From NCBI GenBank assembly GCA_946479225.1, contig CAMLFI010000053.1:1-10422 (forward strand): a stretch of DNA of 10,422 nt, written 5' to 3'. Positions 1 through 6,873 of the stretch are shown piece by piece. Under the pieces are notes generated by a model, which was not told the origin of the DNA, made no database searches, and saw only the letters and a program-made list of their open reading frames with translations. This DNA is from an uncultured Mucilaginibacter sp. Its GTDB lineage: Bacteria; Bacteroidota; Bacteroidia; Sphingobacteriales; Sphingobacteriaceae. Within the stretch, counting starts at the first letter, position 1. The number at the start of each line of letters is the position of its first letter. The position numbers and the translations under genes are program-made.

Positions 1-5
1 CGCCG

Positions 6-1790
6 GTGCAAATGAGCTACATCTCCAAACAACAGGATAAAAACCTGGTACCCGCCCTCATAGCCGCTTGTATAGGAATACTTCTTTTAACCGTAAATGT
101 ATCGCGCTATTTGTTCAATAATAAAACCTGGGTAGTGCAGCCATCGCTTGTGGCCGATCGTAGCGGCGCACGCATGTTCAGTTATAATCCACGCATTGCT
201 ATTTTAATGAATAAGCTTAAAGCGGGATCGTTGTTTGACCGCAACGGGGTGCTGCTGGCCACAAGTGATGCCGCTACGGTTAAACGTCAGCATTTTAAAC
301 TGTATGGGGCGGGGATTGAAAATTACAACCTCGACTCGGCAATGCATAAAAGAGTCAGCAGATACTATCCTTTTGATGACCAGATGTTTTTTTGGACAGG
401 TGATGCAAACACAGGGGTGTTTAATGGCAGCGTAAACGGCTACTTTGCAGAATATGAACTCGCGGCAGAGCTGCGAGGATTTGACATGCCTACAACCCGG
501 TTCACCGCACTAGCTAAACGGTATGCCGAGAATAGGTACCTGGCCCGCGGCGTAAAAGAAATGACAGTTGTTAAAAAAGACTATAAGGCCCTTGCACCGC
601 TATTGCTTGCGGGTATAAACAGCCAGGAAGTAGAAGCATTCAAACGTCGTAACCGCGATGTGAGCTTAACAATGGATGCCGGCCTGCAAACCAGCATACA
701 ACGCTCTATTGCCACAGATACTTCATTAAACGACAACAGGGTTTCCGTAGTTATTATGCAGGCCAATACGGGCGATGTGCTCACATCAGCGGTTTATCCG
801 CTGCCGCCGGTACACGATTGGGAAAAACTGACCATGAGTTATGCTGAGCAGAATCAACTATCGCAGTGGATGACGACCTCTGATCTGGGCTTTACCCACT
901 TTACGCAACCGGGTTCTACCGCTAAAGTAGTTACATCCATGGCGGCTTTTAACAAATTGGGATTGGCTGCCGCTGAAAAAAGATATCCGGTTGCCTCCTG
1001 GGAACGCATCCGCACCAAAGGTATAGAACCTGACGAAACAGGCGTAATAGATCTGCGGCGCGGCCTGGTAAAATCAAACAACGTTTACTTTATAAAACTG
1101 GCCAATCAAGAGCATCTGCAGGAACAAATGGGCGACCTTTATCTAAAAACAGGCATGTCTTTACATGGTGTTGGCAGCTATTATTATAACAAGCCGGCCG
1201 AAAATTTAGCACAGGAAGAAAAATGGCGTGAACTATGGCGCAAAACAGAATTTAACACTAAGCCACGTTATAACCCCAACAACATACGCCTTACACGGGC
1301 CGAAGGTATCTCGGGTATGGCATGGGGTCAGGGCGAGTTAATAGCCTCACCCGCTGCGGTGGCCCGGCTGGTATCCGGCGTTGCAAACAATGGCACTATG
1401 ATAAATAACCGTTACGTGTTAAAAGTAAGCGACTCATTAACACCGGTAAACCCCGGAATAAAACTGGCTAACGACCCAAAATACGCGCAACTGTTACGTG
1501 AATACATGATTGAGCAGAGCGCACCAAAAGTACCTATTTTGGGTATTTCGGTTGCAGGTAAAACCGGTACACCCGAACGGATCTGGAAAAAGGAGCAAAT
1601 AAATGATGGCTGGTACGTGTTTTTTGCTCCTATGGAAAAATACAGCGGTAATATTGTCGTTTGTATCCGTATAGAATCAACCAAAGGCTCATCAGACGCT
1701 GTTCATTTGGCGGGCAGGCACGTTATACCATTTTTACTAAAACGTGGCTATATTAAAAATATCACGCCGCAAACAAAAGAAACACAGTAA
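6..1790 (+). CDS. Class B penicillin-binding protein (peptidoglycan D,D-transpeptidase, FtsI/PbpA-like)
   Basis: Cross-links peptidoglycan on the periplasmic side of the inner membrane. An N-terminal membrane anchor (about residues 14-37) is followed by a PBP-dimerisation segment with the DRNG motif (residues 78-81) and a C-terminal transpeptidase domain. All three active-site motifs are visible: STAK with catalytic Ser304 (SxxK), SNN at 357-359 (SxN) and KTGT at 519-522. The stretch GQGELIASP (441-449) is also typical of the family. No glycosyltransferase domain is present, so it is class B and would need a partner such as an FtsW/RodA glycosyltransferase, which may lie just upstream. The start is uncertain: GTG at 6 and ATG at 12 are both possible, and the frame is open to the window edge, so a few codons may be missing. 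It is followed after 48 bp by the FHA and kinase genes, probably one operon. Family assignment is firm; division versus elongation role cannot be told. Confidence 0.93.
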   Translation: MQMSYISKQQDKNLVPALIAACIGILLLTVNVSRYLFNNKTWVVQPSLVADRSGARMFSYNPRIAILMNKLKAGSLFDRNGVLLATSDAATVKRQHFKLYGAGIENYNLDSAMHKRVSRYYPFDDQMFFWTGDANTGVFNGSVNGYFAEYELAAELRGFDMPTTRFTALAKRYAENRYLARGVKEMTVVKKDYKALAPLLLAGINSQEVEAFKRRNRDVSLTMDAGLQTSIQRSIATDTSLNDNRVSVVIMQANTGDVLTSAVYPLPPVHDWEKLTMSYAEQNQLSQWMTTSDLGFTHFTQPGSTAKVVTSMAAFNKLGLAAAEKRYPVASWERIRTKGIEPDETGVIDLRRGLVKSNNVYFIKLANQEHLQEQMGDLYLKTGMSLHGVGSYYYNKPAENLAQEEKWRELWRKTEFNTKPRYNPNNIRLTRAEGISGMAWGQGELIASPAAVARLVSGVANNGTMINNRYVLKVSDSLTPVNPGIKLANDPKYAQLLREYMIEQSAPKVPILGISVAGKTGTPERIWKKEQINDGWYVFFAPMEKYSGNIVVCIRIESTKGSSDAVHLAGRHVIPFLLKRGYIKNITPQTKETQ

Positions 1791-1838
1791 GGTTAAATAA
1801 TAATTCAGAGCGAAGATCTCGTCAAGGTTGTATAAAAC

Positions 1839-2630
1839 ATGGTATTAAATTTTTTCAAAAGCGAAGCAGAAGAACGACCGGATGATGTTAAAGGAGTGCG
1901 CCACGCCTTACTTTTATTTATCAAACAACAGCTCCAAAAAGCCGAAGGCGGCGAAGGTGGCAACATTAAAGGAGTGTCTTTATATGTGAATTCAGGCGAT
2001 GCAGACAGGCATATTTATGAAGCCGCTGTTTATTTGGATGAGCAGCAAAAGCTACGTGATGAGATCCAAAGGATAGCAGACGACTATGCGGTAGAGCTTC
2101 CGGCTAACTGGTCGCTAGATGTAAAGTTTGACGAAGATATCCCGGCAGAAGCGACAAAGGCCCCCAACATTGACATTGCCTTTTTTGTAAAGACCGGCAA
2201 GCACTTTATAAAACAAACGGCTACTGCCTATATAAGGGCTTTAAGTGGAGAGACGCTCGAAGCCGAATATACCCTGCAATCTGGCGACAATAAGATCAAC
2301 ATTGGGCGCGACAAAAAAGCACAGTCAGACGAAGGTTATTTCCGTACCAATCATATCGCTTTTCCATCTGATAGTACCAATAAAGAGAATAAATTCATCA
2401 GTCGCCAGCACGCCCATATTGAGTGGAACAATGATGCGGGACGTTTTATGATATTTGCTGATGAAGGCGGCGTACCGCCCCGAAATAAAGTGAAGGTACG
2501 ATCAGAAAGCAGCGAGCAAATAACCAAGTTGCATGCAACCCATATAGGGCACCAACTGCAAGAAGGCGACCAGATAGTACTGGGCGAATCGGCAGTATTG
2601 GAGTTTAGCTATCAACCCCTCAAAAAATGA
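1839..2630 (+). CDS. FHA-domain protein with FhaA-like N-terminal region
   Basis: Predicted cytoplasmic phosphothreonine-binding adaptor of 263 residues. The C-terminal half (about 150-258) is a forkhead-associated domain: IGRD at 155-158, then SRQH at 188-191, which give the conserved Gly-Arg and Ser-x-x-His phosphopeptide-binding residues, and the closing strand pattern GDQIVLGESAVLEF. The loop between GR and SRQH is longer than usual. The N-terminal region (about 18-120), with a repeated helix pattern and a WSLDVKFDED strand, is reminiscent of the DUF3662 domain of actinobacterial FhaA, but this is only pattern similarity. No signal peptide or membrane segment is seen. The gene lies 48 bp after the PBP gene and its TGA overlaps the kinase ATG (ATGA), implying translational coupling. 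The inferred role is recognising substrates phosphorylated by the downstream kinase, or being its substrate. Confidence 0.88.
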   Translation: MVLNFFKSEAEERPDDVKGVRHALLLFIKQQLQKAEGGEGGNIKGVSLYVNSGDADRHIYEAAVYLDEQQKLRDEIQRIADDYAVELPANWSLDVKFDEDIPAEATKAPNIDIAFFVKTGKHFIKQTATAYIRALSGETLEAEYTLQSGDNKINIGRDKKAQSDEGYFRTNHIAFPSDSTNKENKFISRQHAHIEWNNDAGRFMIFADEGGVPPRNKVKVRSESSEQITKLHATHIGHQLQEGDQIVLGESAVLEFSYQPLKK

Positions 2631-4009
2631 GTAAGGTATTTACGATAGCTGAAGGATTGGAAAACCTGGGCGCACTACGCACAGGCGGTCAGGGCTCTGT
2701 TTATAAAGGCAGGCGCTATGGCCCAATTTATTCGGCCGTAAAACTTATACCCACGCCCCTTTACACCGAAGATGAGGATGACAAAAACTACCGCAACTAT
2801 CGGAATGAGGTAACCAAGCTACAAAAGGTTAATGAAAACCCAAGTCCTAATGTTGTTAAGATACTGAGCTCGGGAATTACCGAAAGCGGATCGTTCCCTT
2901 TTATAGAGATGGAGTATATAGAGGGGCCGGATCTGGCTGAACTATTACATCCACCCCACGATAAAATATTCACGCTTAAAGAGCTGGTAAAGGTAGCCGA
3001 CCAATTAGCCAGCGCACTTGCTCATTGCCACAAAGTGGGTGTTAAACACGGCGACATAAAAAGCAACAATGTAAAGTACAACGTCCATACCGGTAATTAT
3101 GTGTTGCTTGATTTTGGTTTGGCCATTATGAGCGAGGAGCAGCGCCGCAGCAGTATACGCCATGCAGGGGCGATTGAATTTATGGCACCCGAGCAGCATG
3201 AAGGCAAAATGCTGATGCAAACTGATATTTACAGCTACGGAATAATTTTGTATGAGTTGCTTTCCGGGCAGGTGCCTTTTCCGCTACCCGGCAACGGCGA
3301 TACCGGGCGGAATTCGGTAATGGTAAGCCATATGGAGCAGGAAATACCCGATGCCCTGAAGCTACGCAAAGCCAACCTGCCTGATAAATGGAGCGAAGAA
3401 AAAAAAGCATTGGAAATGCTGGTACCGGGTTGGTTTACCGACATACTATATAAATGCCTTCAAAAAAAGCCGGAAGACAGATATGCCGATGGTATTGAAC
3501 TGCACAATGCCATAATAAGCGGCAGCATATCTGCCTCGGCCGGGCAAACCGCCGCACTAAGTACCATAGTCCTCGAAACCGAAAATACGCGTTTACGCGA
3601 ACAGCTTGCCTCGCTTAAAACTGCGGCCGGTACGCTTTATAATGAAGATCAGGGATTGTTTGAACGTGATGCCAGCATGGTAATTATACCTAAAATGGCT
3701 TTTATAGGCATCATCGGCGTGGCCGCATTGTTTCTCTCTTTGTTTCTTTATAATGTTTTATCGGCTGAAAAGTTCGTCGCCGGGAATCCTTATGCCTATC
3801 AATCGCCTTATGTGTTTTTTAAGCCATACAATGTTGATAGTATGATGAAGGCTGAGCTTGCGCGTATTATTAAGGCCAGGCTTGATAGTATTGACAAGGC
3901 TAAGCGGCATCATGTAAAAGCGGCACCTCCCGTCGTAGCGAAAGATCCGCCGGAGCCGGAGAAAGAAAAGAAGAAAAAGAAGAAAAAGAAATTTTTGGGG
4001 ATATTTTAA
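2627..4009 (+). CDS. Membrane-anchored Ser/Thr protein kinase (Hanks type)
   Basis: A 460-residue kinase. The N-terminal catalytic domain (about 10-295) has the glycine loop GGQGSVYKG (20-28), the ATP-binding lysine in AVK (Lys39), a likely helix-C glutamate (Glu61), catalytic loop HGDIKSNN (141-148; Asp143, Lys145, Asn148), DFG at 162-164 and APE at 187-189. Catalytic residues are all present, so it should be active. The usual HRD arginine is Gly142, so it is a non-RD kinase. The activation segment contains Ser175 and Ser176. A short coiled-coil-like stretch (311-335) precedes one transmembrane helix (about 357-379). The last 80 residues contain no PASTA or other known sensor domain; they are basic and end in eight consecutive lysines (448-455) plus FLGIF. 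With a cytoplasmic kinase, this tail would be periplasmic. It is translationally coupled to the FHA gene. Substrates are unknown; the PBP and FHA neighbours are natural candidates. Confidence 0.93.
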   Translation: MSKVFTIAEGLENLGALRTGGQGSVYKGRRYGPIYSAVKLIPTPLYTEDEDDKNYRNYRNEVTKLQKVNENPSPNVVKILSSGITESGSFPFIEMEYIEGPDLAELLHPPHDKIFTLKELVKVADQLASALAHCHKVGVKHGDIKSNNVKYNVHTGNYVLLDFGLAIMSEEQRRSSIRHAGAIEFMAPEQHEGKMLMQTDIYSYGIILYELLSGQVPFPLPGNGDTGRNSVMVSHMEQEIPDALKLRKANLPDKWSEEKKALEMLVPGWFTDILYKCLQKKPEDRYADGIELHNAIISGSISASAGQTAALSTIVLETENTRLREQLASLKTAAGTLYNEDQGLFERDASMVIIPKMAFIGIIGVAALFLSLFLYNVLSAEKFVAGNPYAYQSPYVFFKPYNVDSMMKAELARIIKARLDSIDKAKRHHVKAAPPVVAKDPPEPEKEKKKKKKKKFLGIF

Positions 4010-4010
4010 C

Positions 4011-4054
4011 CTGTTGCTAAAGTGTTGCTATTGTGTTGCTATTGTGTTGCTAAA
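4011..4054 (+). repeat. Four tandem 11-bp repeats, consensus GTGTTGCTAWW
   Basis: Units at 4011-4021, 4022-4032, 4033-4043 and 4044-4054. The two middle copies are identical (GTGTTGCTATT); the outer two end in AAA, and the first starts CTG instead of GTG. The array begins one base after the TAA stop of the kinase gene. The period is close to one DNA helical turn. Related GTGTTGCA units occur after the esterase gene at 6736-6834. Function is unknown. Confidence 0.9.
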
Positions 4055-4072
4055 GTGATCCAAATTGATCCA

Positions 4073-4098
4073 AAAAATGGCAAAAAATCGCCATTTTT
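4073..4098. terminator. Putative bidirectional intrinsic terminator
   Basis: Perfect 9-bp inverted repeat AAAAATGGC (4073-4081) and GCCATTTTT (4090-4098) around an 8-nt loop. The stem has A-rich and T-rich sides, so each strand has a T tract on its 3' arm. It lies 64 bp after the kinase stop and about 165 bp beyond the stop of the converging DUF1080 gene, so it could end both transcripts. The stem has only four GC pairs, so strength is doubtful. Confidence 0.5.
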
Positions 4099-4262
4099 AT
4101 CATTTTACAATATCCTTATAATCAATAATTTACAATCAATTTACAGCTAATTTTCCTGACGAATAAGTAGTTTCACATAGAACAGTTAACTTATTAATAT
4201 TCAATAAATTACCTATTTAATTTTTTGGTAACGTATTTATTTTGGATCACCTGCAATTTCTG

Positions 4263-5075
4263 CTATTTTAACCCCGCCTGCTTTTTAATGTCCGCCGGTA
4301 TCGCGCTTATCTGCTGTAGCTTTATGCCTTTATAAAACACCTCCGCTCCTTCTGATTGCAGTTGTATTTTGCCCTTTTTAAGCGGGCTTTCAACACCGTT
4401 ATCCACTTGGCGCGATTTGAACAAAACCATCACCACTTTGCCGTTAACCACATGAATGCTGGTATCGCCAAAGCAGTACAGATCAAGCGTGTTCCATTCG
4501 CCTGTTGGCTTCTCAGCATCGGCACCTTTAGTACCGTGGCGGCCCGTCACGCTCTTCTCGCTAAATGCGTTGAGTGTACCATTTGCATCATATACATAAT
4601 TATTCCCCTGCTTAGTAACCGGTATATCCTGAATGCCTCCGGCCACGCCCCAGTAATCGCCTGTATTACCCTGCTCAATTTGGAACTCTTGGGATCTCAT
4701 CCACGCATTAGCGTCTTTACCATGTTCGCCTACAGCATGATAAAGGAAACCGCTATCCATTTTCTTTCCCTTTTTATTTCCCCATGTAAGGGTGCCCCAT
4801 CTAAACTGCAACTGGGCATGATAGTTTTCAAATTCATCTTTGGTAGATATTCCACCCCAGCCTTCGCCGGTTACACGTATTACATTTTCGCCGCCATCAG
4901 CAACCACGCTAAAAACCTGCTTAGGGTCGTTGTTCAAACCCAATTGCGGGCCCATATAGGTATCCCAGCCCTGGAGGTCCTTACCGTTAAAAAGAATTAC
5001 CCATTTACCTTTTTGCGCTGTTGCTGATAAACAGATAAATAGCGCCGGAACAATAAGTTTGATAATGCGGTTCAT
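4263..5075 (-). CDS. Secreted DUF1080 protein (3-keto-disaccharide hydrolase family, PF06439)
   Basis: A 270-residue exported protein. Residues 1-20 form a signal peptide with likely cleavage after SATA (before Gln21); Cys14 does not sit in a good lipobox, so a soluble periplasmic product is favoured. The mature part is one DUF1080 domain, a concanavalin-like beta-sandwich, recognisable by WVILFNGKDLQGW (25-37), GWGGISTKDEFENYH (72-86), DSGFLYHAVGEHG (107-119), SQEFQIEQGN (128-137) and the closing GKIQLQSEGAEVFYKGIKL (235-253). Family members are linked to hydrolysis of 3-keto-glycosides and related sugars and are abundant in Bacteroidota and Planctomycetota; the exact substrate cannot be read here. 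It is divergent from the carboxylesterase gene. A 223-residue open frame on the opposite strand (4356-5027) is considered a shadow. Confidence 0.9.
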   Translation of the reverse strand: MNRIIKLIVPALFICLSATAQKGKWVILFNGKDLQGWDTYMGPQLGLNNDPKQVFSVVADGGENVIRVTGEGWGGISTKDEFENYHAQLQFRWGTLTWGNKKGKKMDSGFLYHAVGEHGKDANAWMRSQEFQIEQGNTGDYWGVAGGIQDIPVTKQGNNYVYDANGTLNAFSEKSVTGRHGTKGADAEKPTGEWNTLDLYCFGDTSIHVVNGKVVMVLFKSRQVDNGVESPLKKGKIQLQSEGAEVFYKGIKLQQISAIPADIKKQAGLK

Positions 5076-5104
5076 AAATAAATGGTTTTATAGTCAATGT
5101 TACA

Positions 5105-5134
5105 AAAACTTAATATTGCTACTTTACTAACAAA
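5105..5134 (-). promoter_or_regulatory. Possible promoter of the DUF1080 gene
   Basis: Read on the - strand, TTTG (plus 5131-5134) is followed after 18 bp by TAAGTTTT (plus 5105-5112). This fits the Bacteroidota pattern TTTG-N19-21-TAnnTTTG with the last base of the -7 box and the spacing both slightly off. It lies about 30 bp before the start codon. Weak match; a candidate only. Confidence 0.35.
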
Positions 5135-5147
5135 ATAATTAGCTTTG
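5116..5147 (+). promoter_or_regulatory. Bacteroidota-type promoter of the carboxylesterase gene
   Basis: A -33 TTG (5116-5118) and a perfect -7 box TAGCTTTG (5140-5147, consensus TAnnTTTG) are separated by 21 bp. Transcription would begin a few bases beyond 5150, giving a short leader before the ATG at 5169. This placement argues against the in-frame TTG at 5145 being the start codon. It interleaves with the candidate promoter of the divergent gene, so the two may compete or be co-regulated. Confidence 0.65.
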
Positions 5148-5168
5148 GGTAACCATTTAAAACCACAC

Positions 5169-6728
5169 ATGAAACAATTATCATTTTTGCTTGCCTTGAT
5201 ATTAACGGCAGCGTTTTCATATGCTCAAACCTCAACTGCAAAAGTTGCGGAAGGAACCTTACAGGGTACCATAGAGGGTAATCTTTCAGTTTATAAAGGC
5301 GTTCCGTTTGCCGCGCCACCGGTAGGCAACCTGCGGTGGAAAGCACCACAACCCGCCGCAAAATGGACAGGCGTTCGTGTAGCAGATAAATTTGCACCGG
5401 GTCCTATACAAGGTGGCAACACTCCGTCAGGCAAGAGCGAGGATTGCTTATACTTAAACGTTTGGACGCCGGCAAAATCAGCCAACGAAAAAGTACCCGT
5501 GCTGGTTTGGATATATGGCGGCGGTTTTAATGCAGGGGCTACGTCTGAAACCACCTACAATGGCGAAAAGCTGGCAAAAAAAGGCGTAGTATTGGTATCA
5601 ATAGCTTACCGTGTTGGTCAGCTGGGTTTTTTGGCGCATCCTGAGTTGAGTGCCGAGAATCCGGATAAGGTATCAGGTAATTATGGTTTGCTGGATATGA
5701 TAGCAGGCCTGCAATGGATAAAAAAAAACATAGCTGCCTTTGGTGGCGACCCAAACAAGGTAACCATCTTCGGCGAATCTGCCGGGGGTATTGCCGTTAG
5801 TCAGTTATGCGCATCACCACTGGCCAAAGGGCTGTTTCAGGGCGCTATATCAGAAAGTGGCGGATCTTTCGGCCCGTCACGGACTGTAACCTTTCCCGGC
5901 GAAAACATGAAACGCCTTAAAGATGCCGAAGCCGCCGGCGTAGCGTATGTTAAAGGTGCGGGCTTTGCATCAATTGCCGACCTGCGCAAGGTTGAGGCCG
6001 ATAAACTACCTGCAGTACGCGGGCTGGCCTGGCCCATTGTTGATGGCAAGGTAGTTCCTGATGATCAATACAAGCTTTACGAGGCGGGTAAATACAACGA
6101 AACACCTATACTGGTTGGTTATAATTCAGACGAAGGTTTAAGCTTCTCGCCACCAAAAACTACCGAAGATTACATTACAGGCGTAAAAGGACGGTACGGG
6201 AAATTTGCAGATGACCTGATAAAAGCTTACCCGGCCGGCAACGGCAAGGTTGAAAAAACCGCCCGCGACCTTGCCCGCGACGCCGCCTTTGGCTGGCAAA
6301 CCTGGGCATGGGCCAACCTGGTAGCTAAGCGGGCAAAGTCTAAAGTTTTTTATTACTATTTTGATCAGCATGCTGATTACCCTGCCGGCTCACCAAAAGA
6401 AGGTAACGGCTCACCCCACGGACAGGAAGTGGCTTATGTGTTTGGAACATTGAATGCAGCGAGTCCGCAAGCTTTGAAAACCGATGCCGATATTTCTGAT
6501 GCCATGGGCACTTACTGGACCAACTTTGCCAAATACGGCGACCCTAACAGCCCAGGAGTGCCTAAGTGGCCCGCTTACAATACGGCAGGTGGCAATAATG
6601 TTATGTACTTTGCGCAAACACCACATTCCGGCCCGGTACCAAGTGCCGCATCTTTAAATGTATTAGAGGCCTATTTTAAATGGAGACGCTCAGCAGAAGG
6701 TGAGGCGTGGGCAAATAGCCAGAAATAG
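5169..6728 (+). CDS. Secreted type B carboxylesterase (alpha/beta hydrolase)
   Basis: A 519-residue carboxylesterase family protein (PF00135), hydrolysing ester bonds of an unknown substrate in the periplasm or outside the cell. The ATG at 5169 gives a clean signal peptide (residues 1-20, ending FSYAQ); an in-frame TTG 24 bp earlier lies inside the promoter and was not chosen. Visible hallmarks are EDCLYLNVW (91-99), oxyanion loop YGGGF (116-120; Tyr replaces the more common His), nucleophile elbow GESAGG with Ser204, acid Glu322 in NSDEG, and catalytic His417 in PHGQE. The C-terminal region with WTNFAKYGDPN is typical, and the length is normal, so it should be active. It is transcribed away from the DUF1080 gene; acting on the same polymer or glycoside ester is an inference from position only. 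A GTGTTGCAA repeat region follows seven bases after the stop. Confidence 0.93.
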   Translation: MKQLSFLLALILTAAFSYAQTSTAKVAEGTLQGTIEGNLSVYKGVPFAAPPVGNLRWKAPQPAAKWTGVRVADKFAPGPIQGGNTPSGKSEDCLYLNVWTPAKSANEKVPVLVWIYGGGFNAGATSETTYNGEKLAKKGVVLVSIAYRVGQLGFLAHPELSAENPDKVSGNYGLLDMIAGLQWIKKNIAAFGGDPNKVTIFGESAGGIAVSQLCASPLAKGLFQGAISESGGSFGPSRTVTFPGENMKRLKDAEAAGVAYVKGAGFASIADLRKVEADKLPAVRGLAWPIVDGKVVPDDQYKLYEAGKYNETPILVGYNSDEGLSFSPPKTTEDYITGVKGRYGKFADDLIKAYPAGNGKVEKTARDLARDAAFGWQTWAWANLVAKRAKSKVFYYYFDQHADYPAGSPKEGNGSPHGQEVAYVFGTLNAASPQALKTDADISDAMGTYWTNFAKYGDPNSPGVPKWPAYNTAGGNNVMYFAQTPHSGPVPSAASLNVLEAYFKWRRSAEGEAWANSQK

Positions 6729-6735
6729 CGCGAGA

Positions 6736-6834
6736 GTGTTGCAAAGTGTTGCAAGTGTAGATATTTAATATTTTTAAAGCTTAATTATCAATTACTTGCA
6801 AAAAACAGTGTTGCAAAGCGTTGCATGTGTTGCA
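6736..6834 (+). repeat. Scattered GTGTTGCA-type repeats after the esterase gene
   Basis: Direct copies: GTGTTGCAAA at 6736-6745 and GTGTTGCAAG at 6746-6755 (adjacent), then GTGTTGCAAA at 6808-6817, GCGTTGCAT at 6818-6826 and GTGTTGCAT at 6827-6835. The interval 6756-6807 is AT-rich. The GTTGC core is the same as in the 11-bp array at 4011-4054. All lie in the 145-bp spacer between the convergent esterase and DUF922 genes, which has no coding frame. Confidence 0.85.
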
Positions 6835-6858
6835 TATATTTTTGCAACACATGCAACG
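6819..6858. terminator. Long perfect hairpin between convergent genes (possible terminator)
   Basis: CGTTGCATGTGTTGCA (6819-6834) and TGCAACACATGCAACG (6843-6858) form a perfect 16-bp stem around the 8-nt loop TATATTTT. It sits 90 bp after the esterase stop and 15 bp beyond the DUF922 gene stop. No T tract directly follows the stem on the + strand; on the - strand a run of T appears about a dozen bases on. It may end transcription from both sides or protect 3' ends. The hairpin is certain as sequence; the terminator role is inferred. Confidence 0.6.
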
Positions 6859-6873
6859 TACCAGCAACCAATG

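Larger units (their letters stand above)
4010..4262. other. AT-rich convergent spacer without genes
   Basis: A 253-bp stretch between the stop of the kinase gene (+) and the stop of the DUF1080 gene (-). No credible coding frame is seen. It holds four 11-bp tandem repeats at its left end, a terminator-like hairpin (4073-4098), and a 10-bp inverted pair, GTGATCCAAA at 4055-4064 and TTTGGATCAC at 4241-4250. The remainder (about 4100-4240) is very AT-rich, and I see no other structure in it. Confidence 0.7.

Noticed and set aside
1412..1684. 90-residue - strand open frame inside the PBP gene
   Set aside because: Lies opposite the transpeptidase KTG region and has no independent support.
4011..4054. 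Tandem repeats as a CRISPR array
   Set aside because: Units are 11 bp and directly adjacent, with no spacers and no cas genes.
4055..4250. Inverted pair as a definite mobile element
   Set aside because: Only 10 bp of symmetry, no target-site duplication and no coding content; kept only as a low-interest observation.
4356..5027. 223-residue open frame on the + strand opposite the DUF1080 gene
   Set aside because: It is wholly antisense to a well-supported gene whose protein matches a known family end to end; the antisense protein shows no recognisable domain and no promoter or context.
5145..5168. TTG start giving an eight-residue longer carboxylesterase
   Set aside because: The TTG lies within the -7 promoter box, and the extension would put a polar, charged-poor stretch before a clean signal peptide that begins at the ATG at 5169.
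5119..5397. 92-residue - strand open frame over the divergent promoter and start of the esterase
   Set aside because: It overlaps the esterase signal peptide region and both promoters, and shows no family features.
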